64,000 nucleotides of DNA from Sphaerulina vaccinii (Eukaryota > Ascomycota > Dothideomycetes > Mycosphaerellales > Mycosphaerellaceae), in assembly GCA_022570795.1 (NCBI GenBank), contig JAKUDP010000018.1, positions 1-64,000 of the forward strand, read 5' to 3'. The notes beneath the pieces were generated by a model. That model saw nothing but the letters and a program-made list of their open reading frames with translations. It searched no databases and was not told where the DNA came from. This document shows positions 1 through 12,959 of this stretch, in pieces; position 1 is the first letter of the stretch; each line of letters starts with the position of its first letter. The position numbers and the translations under genes were made by a program.

Positions 1-1380
1 CCTAAACCTTACTTTATATACTTAAATAATATTTTTATATAGTTAGCTTATACTTTTTTAGTTTATATTTTATCTACTAGTAATTAGGTTATTTATATTT
101 TTATATTTATAAATACTTAGATTATATACTAATATCTTTTTTACTAGCTAGTACTTAGGTAATAGATTCTTTTATAAAATTATAAAGCTTTTTTTTTTTA
201 TTAGTAATTAGATAATAGCTTCTTCTAGTCTACTAACTTTTAAATTACTAATATTTTCTAGTTTATAAATTCTAGTATTATAAGCTTTTTTTTCTACTAG
301 TACTTAGATTATAAGCTTACTTATAGGTTACTAATACTTTTTTTAACTACTAGAGCTATAGGTTATAAGCTCTATTTTTATTTTTACTATTTAGGTTATA
401 GACTCTAAATAGGTAGCTACTACTTTTATAATCTATAGATACTTAAATTATATTCTATTATAAGTTATTAATACTTTTTTCTACTAGTACTTAGATTATA
501 GGCTTTTATATAGGTTACTAGACTAACTTTCTTTATATTTAGATTATAGATTCTCTACTTTTTTATACTAGCTAGTACTTAGAACTTTTGAATCTACTAG
601 TAATTAGGTTGCCTATACTTCCTTATCTATATACTTAGATAATACTTTTAAATAGATAGCCTATACTTTAGACTATATATATAGATAATACTTTTAAATA
701 GATAATAATACTTTTTTAACTTATAAATACTTAGGTAATAGGCTTTTATATAAGTTGCCTATACTTTAATCTATAGATACTTAGGTTATAGGCTTCTAAA
801 TAGGTTGCCTATACTTTAGTCTATAAATACTAATATTATATTTTTATATAAGTTACTATTACTTTTTTACTAACCTAGATTACTAGCTCTATTATAGGCT
901 ATAAACTCTTTTTTTATTTGCTAGTAATTAGGTTATCTATACCTTCCTCTATAGATACTTAGGTAATAGGCTTTTATATAATTTACTAACTTTTTTTTAT
1001 CTACTAGTTTTTAGGTAATAGGCTTTCTTTTTATCTACTTATAATCGAGTTACTTTACTTTCTTATTTATAGGTTCTTAGGCTCTAGAATAGGTTACTAA
1101 TATTTTAATTTATAAATACTAGGTATAGCTTTTATATAGTTTACTAGACCGACTTTTTTTATATTTATACTTTTTTATATTAGCTAGTACTTAGGCTCTA
1201 GACTTTTAAATCTACTAGTAATTAGGTTACCTATACCTCTTTATTAATAGATCTTTAAGTTATAGGCTCTAGAATAGGTTATTAATACTTTATTTACCTA
1301 CTAGTATTAGAATACTAAGTCTATAGTAGATTATAAATTTTTCTTTATTTTTAGATAATAGGTTCTATAATAGATTATAT
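1..1380. repeat. Degenerate ~50 bp tandem array, copy 1
   Basis: Recurring units contain the words acttaggt(t/a)ataggc, ttgcctatacttta and ctactagtaatta. Two adjacent units near 729-828 are each exactly 50 bp and differ by a few C/T or A/G changes. The same array precedes the second element copy at about 5640-6955. The left end is cut by the window. Confidence 0.7.
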
Positions 1381-4380
1381 ATAATAGTACCTTTCGATAG
1401 CTATTATAACTTCGAATATATATATTAATATCTATATATTTATAATCTATTATCTCGACTTTAATATATTCTTTATAGTATCTTCCTATATAGGCTTCGA
1501 TTATACTAGGCTTTTCTATATCTATATTCTAACTCTAATTAATATATAAATTTTAAAACTACTCGACTATTTATATAAAATATATTTATATAACCTAGCT
1601 CTACTATATACTTTAGTTTAGTATAGTTTAGATAACTTTTTACTAAATAGAAGTAGGTTAATAGAAATAGATCTAACTCTATTAGTATAAGAAAAAAAGT
1701 TCTAGTATATTCTAAATATAGTTATTAAACTCTAAATAGATACTTTTCTTTTCTATTATATACTCTAATTCTATAATAATTTAATATATATAATACTTAT
1801 ATATATATACTAGAAGATAATACTATCGAGTTCTACTAGTAGTACTATAAATAATTAGAATATTAAAACTATATAAAGTATAACCTAATAAAGCTTCTAT
1901 ATAAGTCGAGTATATTACTAAAGCTATAAATAGCAATCTCGATATATAACTAGACCTAATCTCTATATATAAAATAGAGGTAGTACTAGTAAAAGTACTC
2001 TAGCCTAACTAACTAGATAAAAATATTCTAGCCTACTTTAGAAATCTAGAGCTAGATAAAATATAAGTAGATACTTTAAAGAATATCCTCGACTTTTTTA
2101 TAAATAAAACTAAGAATATTATAGTACTATTAATATTTATATAGCGCTATATATATATCTACTAACTCTAGGTAACCTACCCGAATCTAGATATATATAA
2201 TAAAGAAGCTTTCCTAAATAATTTAGAATAGTATACTTTTATATAAATTAATATTATAATAAATACTTCGGCTTTAGCTACCTAGAATAGCTATTTATAT
2301 ATTATCTAGTAGAACTAGAGCGCCGACTAGTTTAAAAGGATTCTAGAGGCTATCTATCCTCTACTCGAGAACCTATTCTAATTATTCTAGTAGCTACTTA
2401 TTTTAATTATAGTAAACTTTAAAATAAAAGTTAGTCTCGAAAATACTATTACTATATAGTAGAAGTTAGTAGCTATATATACTAATATAGGTCTCTACTA
2501 TAAGAGTATAAAGTATAGGTAGCTCCCTATAGTAATATATATTATTTCTAGTAATATCTAATTACTTATTATAAGTAAAAGGTTAGAAGAGTATAGTAGA
2601 AGAATTACCGAGGTATATTTTCTAAGTTTTAAAGAAAACTAGCTCTAACTCTAGCTATTATAGCTTATTATACTAGCGCCTATTACTTTATATATTAAAA
2701 GAAAGAAGTAATAGTAAAGTAGTATAATTTTTCTTTATAAAAAATAAGTAAAGGTAATAGAGTAGATAGCCCGAGAAAGCGACTAGAATAATTAAATAGA
2801 ATTATAAGTATAAAATAAAAATAGTAAAGATCTATTTATATTATAAAAGAAGCTTCTATATAAATATAATAGTCCTATTCTATAGCTTATTATAGCGAAA
2901 CTAGTAGCTAATCTATACTAGTTCGATATTAATAAGTAGTACTATAATATCTACTACTTTTTTATAGTAGAAATCTAGGTATAGATCTATAACCTATAGT
3001 ATATAGTAGATAAGCTCGATACTATCGATAAGTATACTTTTAATAGCTAACCTACCTTTTTACTACTAATTAAATCTATCTCGCTAGTAGAAGAACTAGA
3101 ACCTATATATAGGTAGACTATAATTATAAATAAACTAGATAGCTTAGATTAAATATATACTTATACTATTCTAGTTTAGAAGAATAATAAAAATACTAAG
3201 CTACTATAAATATATTAGAAAGACTAATCTAATATCTATAGTATAGGCCTAATAGACCTACTTTTTTATTTAGACTATACTTTTACTTTAAGTAGGTTTT
3301 ATATAATACTAGGTTTTAGTCTAAACTTAGAATCTAGAAGTAGATATAGTCTCTCTAAGCTTCTATTTTAGGCTACTAGTCTAGATAGCTTAGTTTCTTA
3401 TAAAATCGAAGAAACTTATAGTAGCTTAGTTAGGTAAGTTAGAGGGCTATTACCTCTTTTAGATACTAGTATAGAAAAAATTTAAAATTAGTTATTAACT
3501 TCGAAATAGATAACTTATCTAAGTAACTTTTTCTATTTTATAAATATATCTAGTTATTTATAAATATATTTTTCTATTTCTATAACTAAAGTAAGTTTTT
3601 AGTATCGATGTTTTTAATAGCTTTCTACTCTAACTCTACTAAACTCTATATCTATTTAATAATTTTTAGTAGCTTTTTCTACTTAACTATAATATACTCT
3701 ATAGTTCTATTCTATACTAAATATATTTATATAGACTATCTTTCTCGACTATCTAAAGTAACTTTTAGATAGAGTATATATTATAATATAAATAGGTCTA
3801 CTATATATAATTCTATATATATACTCTTTATAGTATTCTTATATATAGGTTCGCATTCTCGTACCCCTATACTACTAGTCGTATACTAGGCTATATAAAT
3901 AAGTATATAGTAGTTTATAAAATATATTATTCTATTTTTAAACCTCCTAATAATAAATATATAACTCGTAATTAATATATATAGATTTCTTATATTTTAG
4001 AAAGAATATAGTTCTACTTCTAGGTTTATAGAGTTATTTAGTAGTTATATAAAAGTAGTTCGAAGTTTTATTATAGTTTTAGTAGACTACTACTTACTTA
4101 TTTATATAGCCTAATATACGAACTCTAAACCGACTCGATAATTTTTAGTAATATTTAATATATAACTATAATACTTTCTATAAATATAATATATATAAAA
4201 TATATTTATATCTTTTAGAACTTTTATCTACCTAAGTTTAGAGTAGTTTAGAATACTTTTACTCTATTATAACTCTACTAATATAACTATACCTTCTAGA
4301 ACTAGATATATATAGTTATAATATATTCTATATAGATACTCTATTATAACTATAAGTTAGGTTATAAAGTATATTTTAGA
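1381..4380 (+). mobile_element. RIP-degraded element core, copy 1
   Basis: About 3 kb that aligns co-linearly with 6957-9720. Matching anchors include 1400-1450 with about 6976-7026, 2464-2520 with about 8040-8096, and 4321-4380 with about 9661-9720. Differences are mostly C/T and G/A. Roughly 3885-4120 of this copy is missing from the other. In the middle (about 2250-2650), reading TA as former CA on the plus strand removes the stops in one frame over more than 100 codons, so an old plus-strand coding region is likely. I do not recognise the protein and cannot assign an element class. Confidence 0.75.
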
Positions 4381-4399
4381 TAGAGCTATAAAAATAGAT

Positions 4400-5100
4400 T
4401 AGTAATAGAAGTATACTATTTTTACTTTAAAGAATCTAAATATTAAATAAAATATTTAAAAAGTCTAATATTTAGAAAGTTACTATTTTTAAAGCTAAAA
4501 TTTTTTTATAATCTAAAGTAGCTCTAAATAAATATAAAATAGACCTTTAAAAATACCTAAGCTATAAAAGTATACTATTTTAACTATAAAGAACCTAAAT
4601 TTACTCTAAAATTTCTAAAACTTTTAGTATCTAGCCTAGTATAGATTTTAGATATATTACTTTCTTTATAACTTCTAGGTCTAGTAAATAAATATATAAT
4701 AGAGCTTTAAAAATATATAAGCTATAGAAGTATACTATTTTAGCTATAAGGAATCTAAATCTTAAATAAGAACTACTCTAAGTTTAATATTTAGAAAGTT
4801 ACTAATTTTTAAAAGTTAGACTTCTAAATATTTTTAATTCTATATAGATCTAGCTAGAGTAGTATACTAAAAATAATTCTAAGACTCTATTATACTAACT
4901 TAGCCCTATAGAAGTCGAATCTAAAGTAATATTTTTAAAAATTATATATCTAGCTTAATATTAATTTTTAAAGTTTTAACTTTTTTAGAATTTTTAGCTA
5001 TAGTAAAAGTTTAGTAGATAGTAGTATATATATACTTCTTATAAAAAACTATACTATTTTAACTCTAAGAATTCTAAATCTAAAATAATAATTTAATAAA
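4400..5100. repeat. ~160 bp degenerate tandem repeat
   Basis: A motif gtatactattt followed by an A/T-rich stretch and (g)aatctaaat recurs at 4411, 4570, 4730, 4891 (diverged) and 5049, a spacing of 159-160 bp. It lies directly after element copy 1 and is absent after copy 2. Confidence 0.65.
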
Positions 5101-5160
5101 GTCTAGTTTTTCTAGTAAATATTAGTAGATTACTCTCTATTAGAAAAACTACCTTTTTTT

Positions 5161-5243
5161 TACTAGAGGAACTTAGTTCCTCTAGTATAGATATAAGTAG
5201 ACCTACTATATAGCCTCCTCTATATATTACTATATAGTAGGTC
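5161..5243. repeat. Two adjacent perfect hairpins
   Basis: 5161-5172 is the exact reverse complement of 5176-5187 (12 bp stem, 3 nt loop). 5200-5213 is the exact reverse complement of 5230-5243 (14 bp stem, 16 nt loop). Both are perfect although the surrounding DNA is heavily mutated. They lie in the spacer between the two element copies. Function unknown; terminal repeats of a small non-autonomous element are one option. Confidence 0.6.
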
Positions 5244-5639
5244 GATTGCCTACTAGTAGATATACTACTAATACTTTTTTATTACTATTTAATTATAGTA
5301 TATATATATATACTACTCTAAGTTAATTTAATATTTTAATTTATTAGTATATAATAGAATCTCTACTATTAGCTTACTTATACTACTAGGTACTAAAAAC
5401 TTATTTTACTATAATATTATACTAGGCTATAACTAAATTTTATTAGTAATAGATTATATCTAATTCTATAGTACTTTATACTACTTACTTTATATATAAC
5501 TATATATATAACTAGGCTATATTATAATATAATACTTTTTATATATAATAATTTACTATTTATATAAATAGTAGAAATATTTAGTAGCTATTATAAATTT
5601 CTATAATAACTTCTAGCTTTATATAAATAGGTACTTAGA
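5244..5639. other. AT-rich spacer, nothing recognised
   Basis: AT-rich sequence with the same CpA/TpG depletion. I see no gene and no repeat boundary that I can place. Confidence 0.5.
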
Positions 5640-6956
5640 TTACTAGTACTTTTACTCTACTTACTTTTTAATTACCTAGTTCTTAGGTTACCCTCTTTTA
5701 TAAGTTACTAACTTTTAGGTTTATATATATAAATAATACTTTTATATAAGTTACTATACTTCTTTATCTATATACTTAGATAATACTTTTAAATAGATTA
5801 CCTACTATATACTTAAATAATACTTTTAAATAAGTAATAATACTTTTTTAACTTATAGGTATTTAGGTTATAGGCTTCTAAATAGATTATCTATATTTTA
5901 GTTTATAGATACTAATATTATATTCTTATATAGGTTACTATTACTTTTCTACTTATTTAGATTACTAGTTCTATTATAGGCTATAGACCTTTTCTTTATC
6001 TACTAGTAATTAGACTATTTATACTTTTTTATTTATATATTTAAATAATACTTTTAAATAGATAGCTTATATTTTAGACTATATATATAAATAATACTTT
6101 TTTAATCTATAAGTACTTAGATTATAGGCTTTTAAATAGATTACCTATATTTTAATCTATATATTTAGATAATACTTTTAAATAGATTATTTATACTTTA
6201 GTCTATATATCTAGATAATATTTTTATATTATTAATTTATATTCTTTTAGTTTATATCTTATCTACTAGTAATTAGATTACTTATACTTTTATATTTATA
6301 AATATTTAAGTTATAAGCTAATACCTTTTTTACTAGCTAGTACTTAGATAATAGATTCTTTTATAAGTTATAGAGCTTTTTTTTTATTATTAGTACTTAG
6401 GTAATAGCTTTCTCTAGTCTACTAATACTTAGATTACTAATATTTTCTAGTCTATAAGTTCTAGTATTATAGGCCTTTTTTTTTACTAGTATTTAGATTA
6501 TAGGCTTACTTATAAATTACTAATACTTTTTTTAACTACTAGAACTATAAGTTATAAGCTTTTTTTTTATTTTTACTATTTAGATTATAGACTCTAAATA
6601 GATAGCTACTACTTTTATAATCTATAGATACTTGAATTATACTCTACTATAAATTATTAATATTTTTTTCTACTAATATTTAGATTATAGACTTTTATAT
6701 AAGTTACTAATATTTCTTTTAACTACTAGAGTTATAGGTTTTCTACTTTCTTATACTAGCTAGTACTTAGGCTCTAGACTTTTAAATCTACTAGTAATTA
6801 GATTACCTATACCTCTTTATTAATAGGTTTTTAGATTATAGGCTCTAGAATAAGTTATTAATACTTTATTTATCTACTAGTACTAGAATACTAGGTCTAT
6901 AGTAGATTATAAGCTTTTTTTTATTTTTAGATAATAGATTCTATAATAGATTATAT
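5640..6956. repeat. Degenerate ~50 bp tandem array, copy 2
   Basis: Same repeat words as at 1-1380. Segment 6247-6700 matches 58-500 closely, and 6740-6950 matches about 1165-1375. The array is shorter internally than in copy 1. Exact limits are uncertain because the units are periodic. Confidence 0.65.
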
Positions 6957-9720
6957 ATAATAGTACTTTTTAATAGCTATTATAACTTCGAATATATATA
7001 CTAATATTTATATATTTATAATTTATTATTTTAACTTTAATATACTTTTTATAGTATCTCTCTATATAGGCTTTAGTTATATTAAGCTTTTCTATATCTA
7101 TACTCTAACTCTAATTAATATATAAATTTTAAAACTATCTAACTATTTATATAAAATATATTTATATAATCTAGCTCTACTATATATTTTAGTTTAGTAT
7201 AGTTTAGATAATCTTTTACTATATAGAGGTAGGTTAATAGAAATAGACCTAACTCTATTAGTATAGAAAAAAAAGTTCTAGTATATTCTAAATATAGTTA
7301 TTAAACTCTAAATAGATATTTCTTTCCTCTATTATATACTCTAATTCTATAATAATTCGATATATATAATACCTATATATATATACTAGAAGATAATACT
7401 ATCGAGTTCTACTAGTAGTACTATAAATAATAAAAATATTAAACTATATAAAGTATAATCTAATAAAGCTTCTATATAAGTCAAGTATATTACTAAAGCT
7501 ATAAATAGTAATTTTAATATATAACTAAATCTAATCTCTATATATAAAGTAGAGGTAGTACTAGTAAGAATACTCTAGCCTAACTAACTAGATAAAAATA
7601 TTCTAGCCTACTTTAGAAATCTAGAGCTAGATAAAATATAAATAGATATTTTAAAAGATATTCTCGACTCTTTTATAAATAAAACCGAGAATATTATAGT
7701 ACTATTAATATTTATATAGCGCTATATATATACCTACTAACTCTAGGTAATCTACCTAAACCTAGATATATATAGTAAAAAGGCTTTTCTAAGTAATCTA
7801 AAATAGTATACTTTTATATAAATTAATATTATAATAGATATTTTAGCTTTAGCTACCTAGAATAGCTATCTATATATTATCTAGTAGAACTAGAGCGCTA
7901 ACTAGTTTAAGAGGATTCTAGAGGCTATCTATCTTCTACTTAAAAATCTATTCTAATTATTCTAGTAGCTACTTATTTTAATTATAATAAACTCTAAAGT
8001 AAAAGTTAGTTTCGAAAATACTATTACTATATAGTAGAAGTTAGTAGCTATATATACTAATATAGGTCTCTATTATAAAAGTACAAAGTATAGGTAGCTT
8101 TCTATAGTAATATATATTATTTTTAGTAATATTTAATTACTTATTATAAGTAAAAAGTTAGAAAAGTATAGTAGAAAAGTTACTAAAATATATTTTCTAA
8201 ATTTTAAAAAAAACTAGCTTAGACTCTAGCTATTATAGCCTATTATACTAGTATCTATTACTTTATATACTAAGAGAAAGAAGTAATAGTAAAGTAGTAT
8301 AATTTTTTTTTATAAAAAATAGATAAAAGTAATAGAGTAGATAGCTAAAAAAAGTAATAAGAATAACTAGATAGAATTATAAATATAAAATAAAAATAGT
8401 AAAAATCTATTTATATTATAGAAAAAGTTTCTATATAGATATAATAGTTCTATTCTATAGCTTATTATAATAAAACTAGTAGCTAATCTATACTAGTTTA
8501 ATATTAATAAATAGTACTATAATATCTACTATTTTTCTATAGTAGAGATCTAGATATAGATTTATAGCCTATAGTATATAGTAGATAAGCTTAATACTAT
8601 TAATAAATATACTTTTAATAGCTAATCTACTTTTTTACTACTAATTAAATCTATTTTACTAGTAGAAGAACTAGAACCTATATATAGGTAGACTATAATT
8701 ATAGATAAACTAGATAGTTTAGATTAAATATATATCTATACTACTCTAGTTAAAAAAAATAATAAAAATACTAGGCTACTATAAATATATTAGAAGAACT
8801 AACCTAATACCTATAGTATAGGCCTAATAGACCTACTTCTCTATTTAGACTATATTTTTACTTTAAGTAGGTTTTATATAATACTAGATTTTAGTCTAAA
8901 CTTAGAATCTAGAAGTAGATATAGTCTCTCTAAGCTTCTATTTTAGGCTACTAGTCTAGATAGCTTAGTTTTTTATAAAATTAAAAGAACTTATAGTAGC
9001 TTAGTTAGGTAAGTTAGAAAGCTATTATCTTTTTTAGATACTAGTATAAGTAAAATTTAAAATTAGTTATTAATTTTAAAATATATAACTTATTTAAATA
9101 ACTTCTTCTATTTTATAAATATACCTAGTTATTTATAAATATATTTTACTATTTCTATAACTAAAGTAAGTTTTTAGAGTTAAAATCTTTAATAGCTTTC
9201 TACTCTACTAAACTCTATATCTATTTAATAATCTTTAGTAGCTTTTTCTACTTAACTATAATATACTCTATAGTTCTACTCTATACTAAATATATTTATA
9301 TAAATTATTCTTTTTAACTATTTAAAATAACTTTTAGATAAAGTATATATTATAATATAAATAGATCTACTATATATAATTCTATATATATACTTTTTAT
9401 AGTATTTTTATATATAGGTTTATATTCTTATACCTCTATACTACTAGTTATATATATAAACTCTAAACTAACTTAATAATTTTTAGTAATATTTAATATA
9501 TAACTATAATACTTTCTATAAATATAATATATATAAAATATATTTATATTTTTTAGAACTTTTATCTATCTAAGTTTAGAGTAGTTTAAAATACTTTTAC
9601 TCTATTATAACTCTACTAATATAACTATACTTTCTAGAACTAAATATATATAGTTATAATATATTCTATATAGATACTCTATTATAACTATAAGTTAGAT
9701 TATAAAGTATATTTTAAATA
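6957..9720 (+). mobile_element. RIP-degraded element core, copy 2
   Basis: Diverged second copy of 1381-4380 in the same orientation. It lacks about 240 bp present in copy 1 at about 3885-4120; the junction here is near 9455. Many positions that are CG in copy 1 are TG-derived TA or CA-derived TA here (for example tcgat versus ttaat), so this copy looks more heavily mutated. No intact reading frame. Confidence 0.75.
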
Positions 9721-9845
9721 AAAGTATTTTAGTAATCTTTTTATATACTATTTAATAGTATAAATAGCTTTTAGTACTTTTTTCTAATTTTACTAACTAG
9801 AAAAAAAATCTTTTAGTACTTCTAATAACTAGCTATAAATAATAA
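9721..9845 (+). repeat. Left 125 bp direct repeat
   Basis: Near-identical to 11818-11942 in the same orientation. It starts with agtattttagtaa and runs through an imperfect palindrome (tatactatt-t-aatagtata) to ctataaataataa. It may be an LTR-like terminal repeat of the element between. Confidence 0.65.
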
Positions 9846-11817
9846 GTTATAAGCCTAGGTTAGTACTACTATATTTTTTATAATCTAATTATAAAAAAAA
9901 AGTAGCTATAAAATATTTAAAATATTTATAAGTATTTATATATAGCTTTTAGTTTATAATAGTAGAAGTAGTAGTACTACTAAAAATATTAAGCTTAAAA
10001 AAGTAAAAAAAATAGCTTAAGCTATAGCTATATAAAAAAAAATAGTAGTAGTAGTAACTATATTAGAAGCCTATAAGTAAAAATAGATATATAGAAAATA
10101 GATATATTTTCTATATTTAGAAATAAAAAATAATATACTTTTATATAAAAAAAAAAAACTTTTTTTATAGTTATAATATAAATTCTAAATTATAACTAGA
10201 TATAGAATTCTATAAACTCTAGCTAAAAAATTAAAAATAGTAATATAGCTATATATAGAATTGTAGCTAGCCTAGCCTATAGCTAAACTCGAAATATAGA
10301 AAAAAAAAGATATTAAAATAAAATAGCTAGATAAAAGCTATTTTAAATTAGAAAAAAAAAATTATAATAGAAAGTTAAAAAAAATATTATAGTAACTTAA
10401 AATATACTAAACCTACTATTAGCTTATAATACTTAAAAAACTATATTTTCTATTCTAGATATAAGCTTCTAAATCTAGTACTAGAAAATTTACTAACTTT
10501 TAAAAAATAAATTTAAAAAATAGAATAGCTTAGTTTATACTAAGTATACTATAATTAGAAAAGAAATAATATTTTAGAAACTAACTAATTCTCTAGCTAC
10601 TTTTAGAAGCTTAATACTTTATATTAAAAAAAGTTATAACTTTACTTTTATTATAAAAAATAGTTTTAGAAAGTTCTAAATAGAAAAATACTATTATAAT
10701 ATATTTTTTTAATTTTCTTATACTAGTAAGTATATACTACTAGCTAGAGTAGAATCTATTTTTAAAAAAATATTTAATTTAAAAAAAATAAAAAAGTAAT
10801 TCTAAAAAAAAAAAAAAATATAATACTTTTATAAATTAGAAAACTTTTCTATTTTTATTTATTTTATTTCTAAAATAGGTTAATTATTCCTATTCTAAAT
10901 ACCTATTTATAAAACTATAATAGATATTTAGAATAAATTATCTAGGTTAGTAAAGAGACTATATTCTATACTAATAAAAAATAATTTAAAATAATAGTTT
11001 AGAAAAATAAAAAAAAAATTTAAAAAAAAAATCTATTCTATACTATTAAAACTAAAATAAGTATACTAACTACTTTAAAAATATAGTATAAAGTAATCTA
11101 GTAGATATTTTTATATATAGAAAAGAATAATAAAAAGCTAGTTTTAGAATTATAAACTATAAAAAATATTTAGAAAAAGCTAAAAAAGAAATATATAAAT
11201 AACTAAGTAAAAGAAAAAAAAACTTATAAAATAGTATTTTAGTTTCTAGAAGATAGAAGAAATAAGTATTAATACTATATAAATATATTTTTAAATACTT
11301 AGAAAAGAAATTAAAGCTATCTAATTTAAAATAGCTAGAGTATTTATTTAGAAAATAAAAATATAAGTACTTTTATTAGAGCTTTTAAACTAGTAGTTAA
11401 CTATTAGAGATACTATTAATAGATAGCTATTACTATTATTTAAAAGTATTTTTTTTTTTAAAAAAAAAGTAAATATACTAGTTAGTAGTATATCTATTAC
11501 TTTTATAGCCTAAGTAGTATTATTAAAAAAAATATTATTTTAAAAAAAAAAAAAAAAAGTTTTAAAAAAAAAAAAAATATAAGCTATATAAATAGAATAA
11601 TTACTATATAATATACTACCTATTTCTAGATATAGTTTATAGAATTATTAAGTTAGTATCTAAAAGTAAGCTTATAGATACTAAAGCTCTAGCTTTAGTT
11701 ATATATAATTAAAATAATAACTAGAAAAAAAAAAAATTAGATAAATCTAACTTACTATTAAAAAAAGTATTAGAATATAATACTAAATTAGATCTATCTA
11801 AGCTAGCTAACTAAGTA
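9846..11817. mobile_element. RIP-degraded element between direct repeats
   Basis: About 2.0 kb flanked by the 125 bp direct repeats. The plus strand is strikingly A-rich, with many A runs of 8 or more (for example 11547-11576), unlike the more balanced A/T of 1-9720. No open frame survives. Class unknown; a short LTR-type or non-autonomous element is possible. Confidence 0.5.
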
Positions 11818-11942
11818 AAAAGTATTTTAGTAACTTTTTTATATACTATTTAATAGTATAAATAGCTTTTAGTATCTTTTTCTAACTTTACTAACTAGAA
11901 AAAAAGTTTTTTAGTACTTCTAATAACTAGCTATAAATAATA
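11818..11942 (+). repeat. Right 125 bp direct repeat
   Basis: Partner of 9721-9845 in direct orientation, differing by a few single-base changes and small length changes in A/T runs. Confidence 0.65.
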
Positions 11943-12455
11943 ATTTCTAATATTTTATAAAAGCTTAGAAAATTTTAATATACTATAAACTATAACTTAT
12001 ATAGTTTTTCTATCTAGCTATATAAAATATAGCTATATATATCTATTTACTTATAGAATTTACTAAGCTAGAGCTATATATTCTTTATACTATACTACTC
12101 TAATTTAAGCTTTATATAGTATATATAGTTTATATCTAGAAGAAAATTTATAAAGTATATATTATTCTAAATTAATAGAAGTACTATAAAAGCTAGCTAG
12201 TTCTAGTAGTCTATATATACTATATATACTATATTATTTATATTATTATATATTACTAGAAGTACTAAAAGAATTTCTAGGTCTAATAGAAGTATTACTT
12301 TATTCTAGAAATAGATATTTAATAGAATTATATATACTAAAAGGAATAGAATAAATTATTCTATATTAATATAAATTAGAAATAGAGTATTACTATATAG
12401 AACTTAGTAGAACTTTACTACTTCTATTTTCTATTATAGGATTTAGTAGCACTCC
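11943..12455. other. AT-rich flank up to the first gene
   Basis: AT-rich, RIP-like sequence with no recognised feature. It reaches the stop codon of the RING gene. Confidence 0.6.
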
Positions 12456-12959
12456 CTAATATCGAGCGGTGTCCTGCGTTCTTTGTGGATTTCTGCCCGT
12501 CCGCGCTGCTAATATCTCCATCGGCAGGGGATCGCGATCTCGATAGAGCTTTGCCCTGCAAGATGGACAGCTGTTGTGCTCCTTCGCCCACGTGTACAGG
12601 CAACTCCCGCAGAAGTCATGCCCGCACTCGGTCGCGAACATACCAGTCATGGTCGCTTCACAACAGATCGGACATTGGGCTCTTTTCTTGATATTTCGAT
12701 TCCTGCGCTGTATGGTACTCAGGTAGCCGTCGCGGCTTGTGACATGGCGATTCGTGGTTGCCATGTTGATGTCGTGGCTGGGCAGTTGTTGCATATGGTG
12801 GTGCCGGACTCTGGCGACGTCGCGACGGTGCCTATTGTGGTGTCGATGGCTTTTTCGGATGATGTTTCGAATCTGTTGGTGTAGATGCTCACATACTGTG
12901 TTGATAAAATGTTCTGGAGAGTAGAATAGTTCGTCTAGTTTTTCCCATCGAGAAGGCAT
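12456..12959 (-). CDS. RING-finger protein (C3HC4)
   Basis: Single-exon gene of 167 aa starting at ATG 12959. A C3HC4 RING is complete near the C terminus: C96, C99, C112, H114, C117, C120, C131 and C134. Such domains bind two zinc ions and usually recruit an E2 enzyme for ubiquitin transfer, so an E3 ligase role is likely but substrate and partners are unknown. The N-terminal 90 residues are rich in His and Arg and match no domain I know. The stop codon (12456-12458) sits at the edge of the RIP-mutated block, so the gene has no normal 3' flank. RING genes next to repeats are often lineage-specific; this is inference. Confidence 0.8.
   Translation of the reverse strand: MPSRWEKLDELFYSPEHFINTVCEHLHQQIRNIIRKSHRHHNRHRRDVARVRHHHMQQLPSHDINMATTNRHVTSRDGYLSTIQRRNRNIKKRAQCPICCEATMTGMFATECGHDFCGSCLYTWAKEHNSCPSCRAKLYRDRDPLPMEILAARTGRNPQRTQDTARY

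Larger units (their letters stand above)
1..12455. repeat. AT-rich RIP-mutated repeat block
   Basis: A continuous AT-rich stretch with no open frame of useful length on either strand. CpA and TpG are almost missing by eye (rare exceptions such as near 597, 3608, 8092 and 10261), while CpT, CpC and some CpG remain and TpA is in great excess. This is the footprint of RIP, which converts C to T mainly at CpA in duplicated DNA of Pezizomycotina. The change to normal base composition at 12456 is abrupt. That this is silenced heterochromatin is inference. Confidence 0.93.

Noticed and set aside
1..10. Opening cctaaacc resembles a telomere repeat
   Set aside because: Not repeated; the following sequence is the degenerate tandem array. 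One chance match is not a telomere.
1..12455. Possible centromere or mitochondrial insert because of AT richness
   Set aside because: The CpA/TpG depletion and repeated element copies are explained by RIP of transposons; no mitochondrial gene or tRNA is visible. A centromere cannot be judged from sequence alone.
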